A stretch of DNA of 64,000 nucleotides from Terriglobus tenax (GTDB taxonomy: Bacteria > Acidobacteriota > Terriglobia > Terriglobales > Acidobacteriaceae): contig NZ_JAGSYA010000003.1 in NCBI RefSeq assembly GCF_025685395.1, positions 930,001 through 994,000 on the forward strand, in the 5' to 3' direction. The position numbers were made by a program, and so were the translations under genes. Each line of letters starts with the position of its first letter. Position 1 is the stretch's first letter. A model generated the notes under the pieces. That model made no database searches, was not told where the DNA came from, and saw only the letters and a program-made list of their open reading frames with translations. Of this stretch, positions 7,393 through 16,728 are shown in pieces.

Positions 7393-9430
7393 AAAAGAGA
7401 CGATCATCTGGCCGCCGCACGTTCCCTTGATGAGCTATTGCGCCATCGCCGGAACGCTTTTCCTCACGCTATTCTTCGCTTGGCAACGGTATGCCTTTCA
7501 GCTGTCACCTCTCCAGAAAGCGTATGTGGTGGATTACGTTCGGTCCGGTGTAGGCGATGTTTTTCATGCCCATCAGAGCTACCGGCTGCTGTATCTCGGA
7601 GGGGCCGCTACTAAGCCGCGTCTTGCACTGCCATCGGACTTCGCGGACGGGACGATGACATTGCCGGGCGGCAAGCGTATGCCGTTTGCCCTAGCAGCAC
7701 TTCCACAGGCACAGGGCTACCGTTTCCCGTTCCGTGGCCCCGTTGAGAAGTTGGCCGATGCCTCGATGTACCGTTGGCTGCACGATGCGATCTTTGATCG
7801 TGAAAGTCCGTGGCGGGTGTTCACATTGAGCTTCGTCGAGGGCGTTGCTTGCCTCATCGGCCTGCTTGCTCTGGCGATACCGAAGGACATCCGGCGCTTC
7901 AAAGAGATGAAGTACGGACGCGTCCTCCGCGGTCCACGTTTGCTCGACCCAAAGGAGTTCAACAAGGCACAGAAGGGCGATGGTCTGGGCTTCAAAACCA
8001 CCGAAGCCGACCAGATGATGCGCATTCCTCTGCGCAAGGAAGCGCAGCACCTTCAGCTCATGGGCGATACCGGAGTTGGGAAGACGCAGCTAATCATGCA
8101 ATGCCTCCGCCAAATCCGGGGACGTGGCGATTCCGCTATCGTCTATGACCCTGCCTGTGAGTACATCCAGCGTTTTTACGATGCCGAACGCGGCGACATC
8201 GTGCTCAACCCCCTCGATGCACGCTGCCCTTATTGGGGACCGGCGCAGGAACTGGAATCGGAGGATGAAGCCTATGCCATCGCGGCATCTCTCTATGCGC
8301 CGAAGACCGATAAAGTCGATGAGTTTTTCCATGAGACCCCGGCGCAGATCTTCGCGCATCTGCTCAAACGTGGTCCAACTCCGCACCGGCTTGCCGAGTG
8401 GATGTCGAATGACCTGGAGCTAATGAAGCGGGTCGAAGGCACCGAGATGGCCTTCTATATCGACCGCAAGGCAGGACCACAAAGAGCGGGCGTTTTGTCC
8501 TCGCTCGGACTGGTCGCCAAGTGCTTCCGGATGCTGCCGGAGCGTGATGAGAAGCGCGATGTCTGGAACGCACGCACCTGGTCGAAGAATCGGCAAGGAT
8601 GGATCTTCATTACCTCACGCCCACCGGAGCGGGATACGCTTCGTCCACTGCATTCTCTCTGGATCGATCTTCTTGTGATGCGGTTGCTGACCGCGCCGCA
8701 GCCGGGTCAAAAGCCGGTCTGGTTTGTGATCGATGAGTTGGCGAGCTTGCAGAAGCTGCCTCAGCTTCATACCGCAATCACGGAGAACCGGAAGTCGAAA
8801 AATCCGCTCATCCTTGGTTTCCAGGGCAAGGCTCAGCTCGAGGTCATTTACGGTCACCTCGCCGAGGTCATGCTGTCCCAGCCCGCAACCAAAATCTTCA
8901 TGAAGACGGCGGAGCCGAAGGCCGCCGAGTGGATCTCCGAAGCCATCGGCAAGGTAGAAATTGAGCGTCTGAAAGAGACTAAGTTCGACGGCACCCGGTC
9001 AGGACATAACTTCACCGTCGAGCGTCAGATCGAACCCCTCGTCATGGGATCGGAGATCAGCGGCTTGGACGATCGCCACGCGTATCTGAAGCTGGGTAAC
9101 AGCGTCGCCCGGTTCGCCTTCGAGTACATGGACCTGCCCACGCCCACGCCCGGATTTCTTCCGCGCAAGACTGCTGGCGGCCTCAGTTTCAACCCCGACA
9201 CGCTGAAGCCCATTACTCCTGAAATTGCCGCCGAGGAGGGATCAGGCGAACCGGAGGATGCAGAGGTGACGACCGAGAGCGGAGGTCCACACGATAAGGA
9301 AAGGGCTCCTATTGCGTGGCCGAAGCCGGGCAAAGATCCCCAGCCAGAGCAGCCCATCGTTGGCACGCCCACAGAGGAAGACCTGGACGAGGAACAAGCG
9401 CTTGGTCCTGCGCTCATCCGGGAGACGTAG
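7373..9430 (+). CDS. type IV coupling protein (VirD4/TraG/TraD family)
   Basis: 685 residues from the ATG at 7373, which has AAAGGAG upstream. Two N-terminal membrane segments (about 17-35 and 165-180) precede the ATPase domain with Walker A GDTGVGKTQL (near 240) and a Walker B-type VWFVIDELASLQKL (near 460), followed by the QGKAQLEVIYG motif of the TraD/TraG group. It pumps the relaxase-DNA complex into the secretion channel. The C-terminal tail from about 600 is acidic and Pro-rich, typical of the relaxosome-contacting tail. It lies directly before the relaxase gene, as in many MobF systems. Confidence 0.9.
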   Translation: MATQWGRKETIIWPPHVPLMSYCAIAGTLFLTLFFAWQRYAFQLSPLQKAYVVDYVRSGVGDVFHAHQSYRLLYLGGAATKPRLALPSDFADGTMTLPGGKRMPFALAALPQAQGYRFPFRGPVEKLADASMYRWLHDAIFDRESPWRVFTLSFVEGVACLIGLLALAIPKDIRRFKEMKYGRVLRGPRLLDPKEFNKAQKGDGLGFKTTEADQMMRIPLRKEAQHLQLMGDTGVGKTQLIMQCLRQIRGRGDSAIVYDPACEYIQRFYDAERGDIVLNPLDARCPYWGPAQELESEDEAYAIAASLYAPKTDKVDEFFHETPAQIFAHLLKRGPTPHRLAEWMSNDLELMKRVEGTEMAFYIDRKAGPQRAGVLSSLGLVAKCFRMLPERDEKRDVWNARTWSKNRQGWIFITSRPPERDTLRPLHSLWIDLLVMRLLTAPQPGQKPVWFVIDELASLQKLPQLHTAITENRKSKNPLILGFQGKAQLEVIYGHLAEVMLSQPATKIFMKTAEPKAAEWISEAIGKVEIERLKETKFDGTRSGHNFTVERQIEPLVMGSEISGLDDRHAYLKLGNSVARFAFEYMDLPTPTPGFLPRKTAGGLSFNPDTLKPITPEIAAEEGSGEPEDAEVTTESGGPHDKERAPIAWPKPGKDPQPEQPIVGTPTEEDLDEEQALGPALIRET

Positions 9431-9433
9431 CTT

Positions 9434-12400
9434 ATGCTCGATATCTCGAAGCACCTCAATGCCTCTCAGGCGCAGACGTATCACAAACTCGATTACACTT
9501 CGTCCACCCAGAGCTACTACGCCCAGGGCGACAGCGTAAAAGGCGAATGGCAAGGCAAACTTGCAGAGTCGATGGGCGTGTCTGGCGAAGTCTCCGCGCT
9601 GGAGTTTTCCAGGCTGACCGAAGGACAACATCCGGTGACTGGCGAGCAGATGGTGCGCCATCGTATCGCTACCGAGTACACCAATCCCGATGGCTCGACC
9701 ACCAAGGCCGTCGCCCATCGCGCAGGTTGGGATGCGATGTTTGCTCCGACCAAATCGGTATCGTTGACCGCCTTGGTGGGCGGAGACGATCGCATCCGCG
9801 AAGCCCACCGAGCGGCAGTCACTGTCGCCCTGGATGAATTGGAGAAGTACACGCACGCTCGGTTGGGTGGCAACAAGCCCGCCGAGCAGACGGGCAAGTT
9901 TCTCGCGGCGAAGTTCGAGCACGATACCGCCCGCCCCGTTGACGGGTACGCCGCTCCCCAACTCCATACCCACGCCGTCATCTTCAACGTCACGCAACGT
10001 GCCGACGGTAAGACTAGCGCTTTGCAGGAGCAGCCATTCTTCGAAAGTCAGAACTTTGTCACAGCGGTCTATCAGTCGGAACTGATGTATCGGCTACGCT
10101 CACTGGGCTATGAGATCGTGCCTGGGGAGAGCGGCGCTCCCGAAATCAAGTCCTATTCTGCCGACTACCTCAAAGCTTCCAGCCAGAGGCGCGAAAAGAT
10201 CAAGGAAGAGATGGAACGGCGCGGCTTCTCAGGTCCGGAAGCCGCAGAAATCGCTGCTCGTTCGACACGCGAAAAGAAACAGACGATGACTCCCGCCGAG
10301 GTATTAGCAGCCCATCGGGAGGTCGCTGCCGAACATGGCAACCAGCCGCAGCGGGTCGTAGCTGAGGCCCGGGAACGGGCTCGAGTCCAGCAGCACAATC
10401 CTGATCGCATCGCCCATGCGCGGGAGGCTGTCACCTATGCCAGGAGCAGCCTCTATGAACGTGAAGCCGTTCTAGACGAACGGGCCTTGCTGCGGGACGC
10501 GCTCCGTCGCGGTATGGGCAACACCACATATTCCGAGGTCCGTTCCGAGTTTGAGACGCGGCATCAGCGTGGCGACTTCCTCTCCGTGGAATCACAGAAA
10601 CACGCTTCGAGCCGAAGCTTCACCACGGCGGAAACCATCGCGGCCGAACGAGCAAACATCGCCTTCGTTCGTAGCGCCAAGAACACCGTTGAACCGATCA
10701 TGTCCGCCGAGGCCGCCCAGCAAGTGGCACGAGCCAAAGAGTTCCTGAACGATTCCCAACGCCTTGTCATCGAAGAGGTGTTGAATTCTACCGACCGCAT
10801 CCACGGTTTGCAGGGGCGGGCCGGTACCGGCAAAACGTCAGTGGTTCGTTCCATCCGTGAAGGTGCCGAAAAGAGTGGTTATACCGTCGAGGGATTTGCT
10901 CCAACATCCCGCGCAGCGGCGCAGCTCCGCGAAGCTGGAATTGATGCTGGGACCTTACAGAGCTTTCTTGCGCGTAAGACAGAATCGCCCACCGAGCGGT
11001 CACAACCGCGCTTGTATATGCTCGACGAGTCCAGTCTTGCGAGCACGAAACAGATGCGCGATTTCCTCCAGAGAATAAAGCCAGAGGACCGTGTTCTGGT
11101 GATAGGTGACACGGCGCAACATCAGGGCGTGGACGCGGGCCGTCCGTTCCAGCAGATGCAGGAGGCTGGCATGCGAACCGCATTGCTCGACCGCATCATG
11201 CGGCAAAAAGACCCCGAGTTGCTCAAAGCTGTCGAGCACCTGTCGAAGAACGAAACCCGCGAGGGTATTGCGCTCCTCCAGCAGCAGGGCCGCATTTCCG
11301 AGCTGCCGGATCGGCGTGAACGCATCGCGGCAATCGCCAGGGACTATGCCGCAAAGCCGGAAAATACCATCGTCGTCTCTCCGGACAACAAGAGCCGCCA
11401 GGAAATCAATGACGCGGTCCGCTTAGAGCTGTTGCTATCGGGAACGCTAAAGGCCGATGGTAAGACCTTCTTAACCCTCAGCCACCGTTCTGATATGACT
11501 GGCGCAGACCGTACCTGGGTGGCACGGTATAACGCAGGGGATGTGATCCAGTACAACACCGGAAGCAAGGAGCTGGGTATCGAGCGCAACTCGCTTGCCA
11601 CAGTTCGCGCGCTCGATGCCAAGGCAAATCTCTTGACCGTGGAAACCGAACAAGGAAACACCATCGCCTACGATCCGCGCCGCCTACGCGGTGTGAATGT
11701 CTTCCGCGAACAGGAACGTGAGTTCGCTACGGGAGACCGCATCCAGTTCACAGCCAGTCTGAAAGATCTTGGTGTAGCGAATCGTGATCTCGCTACCATC
11801 CAACGGATCGAAGAAGGACGCATGACCGTCTTGATGGAAGGTAAGAGTAGGCGCACGCTCACCTTCGAGACGGACAAGGTACGGCAATTCGATCATGGCT
11901 ATGCCGTGACCTCGCACAGTTCACAAGGGCTGACTGCAGAGCGTGTGCTTGCCCACTTCGACACCGATGGCCCACGTGGTCTCATCAACACCAGGCTTGC
12001 GTACGTCGCTATCTCCCGTGCGTCCCACGAAGCCCATATCTATACGAACGACGTCACCCGCCTTGGCAGACGTCTCTCCAATGACGTTTCAAAAACGGCG
12101 GCCATCGACCTTTCGCAGCCCGTCCCGAAGAACGAGGCAGAGCGCGCTGTTACAGCCTTCCGCGCAGGCGATCCGGGGACTGCCACCACCATCCTGCAAC
12201 AAGAGGATCGAGTCCACCAATTTGCCAACTCAGAACACCGCCTCGCCGCAGTTGCGCTTGCGTATGTGTCGCGTGAGGACCGTGCCGTGGTCGTAGCGCC
12301 TGACGCCAGTGAGCGCAAGGAACTAACGCAGCTCATCCGCGATGAGCAACGCCAGAGGGGACGACTTTCGACAGAGAGTCACGTACTACCCGTGTGGGTT

Positions 12401-13066
12401 GAGCAGCACTTCGGCAATCCGCGCCTGGCCGCCAACTATGCCCCCCGAGACCAGATTCGCTACAAGTCGGGCAGTCTGGAACATGGCATCGCCGACAACA
12501 GCACCATCACCGTCCTGTCGGTCGATGCGAAGGCCAATCGTCTCACGGTGGGCAGTCTTGATGGGTGTGAGGTGAGCTACAACCCTGCGTCGCTAAGGAC
12601 TCAAACCGGGCAAAGTCACGTCTTTCGCGAAGAGTTACGTGAGATCTCAGAGGGTGAGCGCATTCGCTTCACGGCCACCTCAGAGCAGTTCCATATTCGC
12701 AAGGGAGAATTCGCCACCGTCGAGCGCATCGGCGAGGATCGTTCCTTGACGGTACGCAGCGACCAGGGAAAATTGATTGCACTCCCAGACAGAGAATCTC
12801 GGCACATCGACTACGGCTACGCAGTGGATCGGATACCGCAACGTGGCATGCATCGAGTCATTTTCAGCGGTGAGACGGCGCAGATCGTTCAGATGAACTT
12901 CGCTCGTCTGTCCAGGCAGACCCGCGGTATTGAGCTCTACACGACACCGGACCAGCAATTCCGTATGCAGAAGACGGCAGTAGGTAGGTTCAAAACAGAA
13001 ATCCCGATTCCCACCGAAGAAAATATCTTCGAACAGGTGCGGGAAGGGTTTGGACGAGACCGCTGA
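9434..13066 (+). CDS. MobF (TrwC/TraI-type) conjugative relaxase-helicase
   Basis: 1210 residues, three bases after the coupling protein stop. The N-terminal relaxase domain has early tyrosines (TYHKLDYTSS) and the metal-binding HTH motif in PQLHTHAVIFN (about 175-185). A RecD-type helicase follows with Walker A GRAGTGKTS (near 460), DESS (near 533) and a late GYAVTSHSSQGLT motif (near 825). It nicks oriT, stays bound to the 5' end and unwinds the strand. The C-terminus (about 897-1146) is a second, degenerate copy of the helicase part at about 595-840 without Walker motifs. The enzyme is long for TrwC. Confidence 0.92.
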   Translation: MLDISKHLNASQAQTYHKLDYTSSTQSYYAQGDSVKGEWQGKLAESMGVSGEVSALEFSRLTEGQHPVTGEQMVRHRIATEYTNPDGSTTKAVAHRAGWDAMFAPTKSVSLTALVGGDDRIREAHRAAVTVALDELEKYTHARLGGNKPAEQTGKFLAAKFEHDTARPVDGYAAPQLHTHAVIFNVTQRADGKTSALQEQPFFESQNFVTAVYQSELMYRLRSLGYEIVPGESGAPEIKSYSADYLKASSQRREKIKEEMERRGFSGPEAAEIAARSTREKKQTMTPAEVLAAHREVAAEHGNQPQRVVAEARERARVQQHNPDRIAHAREAVTYARSSLYEREAVLDERALLRDALRRGMGNTTYSEVRSEFETRHQRGDFLSVESQKHASSRSFTTAETIAAERANIAFVRSAKNTVEPIMSAEAAQQVARAKEFLNDSQRLVIEEVLNSTDRIHGLQGRAGTGKTSVVRSIREGAEKSGYTVEGFAPTSRAAAQLREAGIDAGTLQSFLARKTESPTERSQPRLYMLDESSLASTKQMRDFLQRIKPEDRVLVIGDTAQHQGVDAGRPFQQMQEAGMRTALLDRIMRQKDPELLKAVEHLSKNETREGIALLQQQGRISELPDRRERIAAIARDYAAKPENTIVVSPDNKSRQEINDAVRLELLLSGTLKADGKTFLTLSHRSDMTGADRTWVARYNAGDVIQYNTGSKELGIERNSLATVRALDAKANLLTVETEQGNTIAYDPRRLRGVNVFREQEREFATGDRIQFTASLKDLGVANRDLATIQRIEEGRMTVLMEGKSRRTLTFETDKVRQFDHGYAVTSHSSQGLTAERVLAHFDTDGPRGLINTRLAYVAISRASHEAHIYTNDVTRLGRRLSNDVSKTAAIDLSQPVPKNEAERAVTAFRAGDPGTATTILQQEDRVHQFANSEHRLAAVALAYVSREDRAVVVAPDASERKELTQLIRDEQRQRGRLSTESHVLPVWVEQHFGNPRLAANYAPRDQIRYKSGSLEHGIADNSTITVLSVDAKANRLTVGSLDGCEVSYNPASLRTQTGQSHVFREELREISEGERIRFTATSEQFHIRKGEFATVERIGEDRSLTVRSDQGKLIALPDRESRHIDYGYAVDRIPQRGMHRVIFSGETAQIVQMNFARLSRQTRGIELYTTPDQQFRMQKTAVGRFKTEIPIPTEENIFEQVREGFGRDR

Positions 13067-13462
13067 AAGTCATACCTGAAATAGAATGAGAGCCTTTCGG
13101 ACCTGGTGTGGGCTGCATCACGTTGACTAGACGCGATCTCGTTCCTTGGCAAGCGTGGATTCGGTAACTTAGCACCCGAGGGCGATCAGGTACTAAGGTG
13201 CGAGACGGCAATCGCGGACGTTCCAATTGCCGGTATATGGAACGTTGGTGCGGCCAACCGGGTCTCCATCGTCACACCACTCTAGCCGGGTCACCAGATA
13301 ACTTGGGCATTCCGAATGGAACACTCAGGACTCTGCCTGCATAGAGGTAGGTCGATGACCGACGCGCACATTTTTGCGTACCACGAGACTAGCTAGATCC
13401 CTAATATCAACTGGCTACGATGCCCTCCTTCCATGGGAGGGGCAATTGCGGAGAGGGTCGCA
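13067..13462. other. gene-free junction between transfer genes and cargo
   Basis: About 400 bases without a credible gene, between the plus-strand relaxase gene and the convergent minus-strand cargo. It contains a perfect 8-base inverted repeat ACGTTCCA/TGGAACGT (13218-13225 and 13238-13245). It may hold terminators for both sides or the cargo insertion boundary, but no duplicated attachment sequence was recognised. Confidence 0.5.
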
Positions 13463-15880
13463 TCAACCAACTAGTGGCAGCCAAGACGATAGGCGCTTCC
13501 ATGCAAGCTCGGCCAACGTACGACCACGAGCTTCGACCATGTCCGAATCCCAAACTTTCGTGACTTTGGTCAATGCCTTCAAATGAGGCAAAAACTGTCC
13601 CGAGTGTATGGCCTTCGCGACTTCAGAAACATTGACTCCGTTAGACTGAAGCTCGGCCAAGAAGGTCTGTGCCTCTTCAGGAGTGGCGGCAGCTAACGCG
13701 CAGAACAACAGCTTCTTGTGATTCCACGGACGATCGCTCACGGACTGGTTTGCACTTAAGGGCAAGAGGGTGAGGTTTCCAAGTCGGTCAATCTCGTCGT
13801 TCTCGTAGAGAGCGGCAGACCAGTCCTTCGACTTAGATTGCGGGGCAATGTGTTCGACAGAAGAGTAGCGGTCGCCAGCCCAGCGTTCGAAAGTCAGCGT
13901 GGGGTGACTGCCTTCCTTTCCATTCACCAGCAAACCTTCCTCCGCGTCAACAGAGTCATGAAACGCAATGAACAATAGAAACCTGGCAAGCGTCTCGTTA
14001 ACCTCGTACAGGGGTTGCGTGACGACCTTGTCCACCCACTCCTGTTTATTGGCTATACCAGCGCCTCCGTCTGCTCGATCCGCCTGTAGGCGGGACATTA
14101 AGATTTCCTTGACCGTCTTAGAATCGGGCAGGGGCTTGCCATCTCGAAGTCCCCTAGCGAGTCCCCCAACACCCCTGGTGGGGTCGCCCTGACTCATCAG
14201 ATTTCGATAAACCTGGTCAATTCGATCCGTCGTCGTGCGAGAAGCTCGCCACAAAACAGTGAACGCGGTAACAGCCTTCACCACGCTCTCAAATTCTGAC
14301 AGGGCGATCTCGTTACGCTCCGGGTCACCTAGTGTGGCTGTGACCTCCGCAGCATATTGAGCGAGAAGGGGGGCCGTGATCGTGTGGTTTAGATCGACGA
14401 GGAATTGAATGCACAGGGCCGCAGGATCCCCGATCTTCACATTTCCGATATGAGGATACACCCCACTGTCGGACCAGACGCTGTCAAGAAAACCAGCCAA
14501 ATCTGCAAGATGTCGAATAAAAGCCTGCTTCTCAGACTTGTCCTTGCATGTTTCGAAGGTGTCTCTCATGAAGCGACGCTGTTCAGCCAGATTTTTCGAT
14601 CGTTTCTCGCCCTTTTCTGCGAGGGCAAACGCGACGATCAACTCCGCGGATCGTTTTTGCCGCTCCTCCGCCTTTGTGACTTTTCGAAGGTAGGATGAAG
14701 CCTTGTCAAGAAGTTTCTTCTCTTCGGACGCGTTGTAACTGGCTAAACCGACCGTCTGCACCACTTTTGGAGTGAATGTTTCGATCGCAGTAAGGGGCTG
14801 CCCAGTGGTGTTCAGGGCCTCGAAGACATCGAAAGCGAAGTCCTCTGTAGTGGCCTTCACTACAACCAGTGTGATGCGGTACAAGGCAAATCTAGAAAAG
14901 ACCAACAGCGACAGGAGCTCTGTTGCAGCTTCCCACCACTTCTTATGTTTCGTATCTTCGACCTGTAGCTCAAGGTCGCCACGCTCGTCGAGCATCAGAC
15001 CGTGTTCTTGTTTAGCCAGAATCGATTCAAGAGCAATCCGCATGGCATCGGGGAATTCCTCACCAAATAGAGCTTCCTGCTGAGCTGGCTCGCGCGCAAT
15101 CTTCAGTAGCGCCGGAAACTCGTCGTTTGTTGGAAGCGCTTTTAGTTGAGTTTGTAAAACCTTCATCATCTTCAATGCGTGCCTGCGCCCTGGCCCCTCT
15201 TCTGACACTGCATCTTGGGACTTTTTGAGCTCGTTTAGAAATTTTCCCCAAGGAGCGTCAGGGCGGTTCATCAGCTGAACGTATTCAAAGAGTAGCCACG
15301 CAATCGGCGACTGATACGAAGCTTTATCTGCTTCGTATGACCAAGTGTCCTTAAACGCACGTATCATCTTTGGGAAATAGCGGTATGCACCTTCGCCGTT
15401 GTTCTGTCGCTCCGAAAGCATCTGCGAGAGAAGACCACGCATATCGTTCACGCGTGTTTCTAGCCAGAATTTCGTTTCCTCGTTGGGACACGCCTTCGCC
15501 CGATTCAACTCGGCCCACTGCGTCTCCATTTCGACGAGCAGTGATAGAACAAGCATCAGAAGTGTAGTAAGGCGTTGCTGACCATCGATGATGGTCATGA
15601 CTTGGCTGTAGATCTGGTTTCGCACAAGCGGATTGATCGTGCTTTTCTTCACATCGTTCATCGCGATTATCGTACCGATAAACGTTATCGACTCGTCTGG
15701 TCGCTTTAGAAGCGCGCTCAACCCCTGCACTGTGTCGTCAATCAAGCGCTCGACGTTATCCTTATCCCAGGCGTATTCGCGCTGATACGGCGGAATATAA
15801 AGACCTCTTCCGTTCTTCGACACGAAGTCGTAAAAACTTTCTGAGTCGGCCTCAAAGATTTTCTGGGCTGGACTGATCAC
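13463..15880 (-). CDS. SspE-like DUF262-DUF1524 restriction effector
   Basis: 805 residues from a GTG start with TTGGAGA upstream. The N-terminal DUF262 domain shows PPYQREYAW (about 32-40) and IIDGQQRLTTL (near 100), the nucleotide-binding motifs of this family. The C-terminus has the DUF1524 HNH signature (VEHIAPQ, then LGNLTLLPLSANQ, near 710-750). In Ssp systems SspE senses phosphorothioate-marked DNA and nicks unmarked phage DNA. It sits directly downstream of sspBCD on the same strand, 38 bases from sspD, which supports this role over a stand-alone GmrSD-type enzyme. Length fits SspE as I remember it. Confidence 0.72.
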   Translation of the reverse strand: MISPAQKIFEADSESFYDFVSKNGRGLYIPPYQREYAWDKDNVERLIDDTVQGLSALLKRPDESITFIGTIIAMNDVKKSTINPLVRNQIYSQVMTIIDGQQRLTTLLMLVLSLLVEMETQWAELNRAKACPNEETKFWLETRVNDMRGLLSQMLSERQNNGEGAYRYFPKMIRAFKDTWSYEADKASYQSPIAWLLFEYVQLMNRPDAPWGKFLNELKKSQDAVSEEGPGRRHALKMMKVLQTQLKALPTNDEFPALLKIAREPAQQEALFGEEFPDAMRIALESILAKQEHGLMLDERGDLELQVEDTKHKKWWEAATELLSLLVFSRFALYRITLVVVKATTEDFAFDVFEALNTTGQPLTAIETFTPKVVQTVGLASYNASEEKKLLDKASSYLRKVTKAEERQKRSAELIVAFALAEKGEKRSKNLAEQRRFMRDTFETCKDKSEKQAFIRHLADLAGFLDSVWSDSGVYPHIGNVKIGDPAALCIQFLVDLNHTITAPLLAQYAAEVTATLGDPERNEIALSEFESVVKAVTAFTVLWRASRTTTDRIDQVYRNLMSQGDPTRGVGGLARGLRDGKPLPDSKTVKEILMSRLQADRADGGAGIANKQEWVDKVVTQPLYEVNETLARFLLFIAFHDSVDAEEGLLVNGKEGSHPTLTFERWAGDRYSSVEHIAPQSKSKDWSAALYENDEIDRLGNLTLLPLSANQSVSDRPWNHKKLLFCALAAATPEEAQTFLAELQSNGVNVSEVAKAIHSGQFLPHLKALTKVTKVWDSDMVEARGRTLAELAWKRLSSWLPLVG

Positions 15881-15918
15881 TTATGTTCTCCAAAGTTCAA
15901 GGGTTGAACTACGGCTAG

Positions 15919-16728
15919 CTAAAGGCTGCAGATAGTGCAGGGCTCCGTGTCGTCCTCTTCATCAAAGGTCGAACTGAGTATAGTGAACAAACTGTCCCCG
16001 GGTCTTGTCTTGGGAGCATTTGCAAGTGCCTTCTCATGCTTTTCCCAAATTTCCTGGAGACGGTCGGGGCGTGACAATTCCTCTAGACTCTCGCGCTGAT
16101 TCCACGTGAAACGTTGACCAGTTATAGTGTCAAGCTTTTCATATTCCATCGCTTCCGCGAACGCATCTGGATGGCGCTCCAAGAGCCCCGCCCATTCCGC
16201 CTTTCTCTGGAAAAAACAGAAATAGCAGCCTGACCGGCTGCGCCATTCGTAGTACTTTGGGATGCCTACTCCGCTGTCTTCAAGGATGCGATAGATATCG
16301 TTGATTCGTAGATTGTCCTCGCGAAACGGGAATACGGCTTCAATGTTCGGCTTCGTGGAGATGTAGCCTTCGCGATCCTCGTCAGCCCTGATCCCCACAT
16401 AGCTAATTACCGAATCTTGGCCAACAAAGTTCTCGAACGGCTCAATCTTGAGCTTGCGTGTGCACCAACGCATGCGTGACGAAGGAAGGTAGTTGCCGAA
16501 AATTTGTAACCAGTGATCGAAGTCTCTCTCTGGAAGCAACCTCGCAATCGGTTTCCCAAGATAGACCTCTAGCTTGTCGATGTACTCATAGGTCTCCTTG
16601 AGCTCCTTTCCCGTATCGCAGAAGAAGTACTCCATTTGTGGAACTTTGTCCCGCATATAGATCGCCAACGCCGATGAATCTTTGCCGCCGGAGATACCCA
16701 GAACGTGCCGTTTCTCAGTGTTTGCCAT
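15919..16728 (-). CDS. sspD: SspD/DndC-like PAPS-reductase-family sulfur-transfer protein
   Basis: 269 residues. The PP-loop SGGKDSSA lies at about 14-21, and cysteines at RWCTRK (near 97) and GCYFCFF (near 170) resemble the Fe-S or thiol-handling cysteines of the DndC/SspD branch of the PAPS reductase family. A C-terminal CTIC pair is also present. It is expected to activate the DNA phosphate with ATP and help insert sulfur. Its start overlaps the end of the upstream ATPase gene by 14 bases, so it is co-translated. No cysteine desulfurase (SspA/IscS role) is encoded nearby, so a housekeeping one must serve. Confidence 0.78.
   Translation of the reverse strand: MANTEKRHVLGISGGKDSSALAIYMRDKVPQMEYFFCDTGKELKETYEYIDKLEVYLGKPIARLLPERDFDHWLQIFGNYLPSSRMRWCTRKLKIEPFENFVGQDSVISYVGIRADEDREGYISTKPNIEAVFPFREDNLRINDIYRILEDSGVGIPKYYEWRSRSGCYFCFFQRKAEWAGLLERHPDAFAEAMEYEKLDTITGQRFTWNQRESLEELSRPDRLQEIWEKHEKALANAPKTRPGDSLFTILSSTFDEEDDTEPCTICSL

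Noticed and set aside
13067-13462. Attachment site or tRNA end at the cargo boundary
   Set aside because: No tRNA-like sequence and no matching copy near 37 kb could be found by eye.
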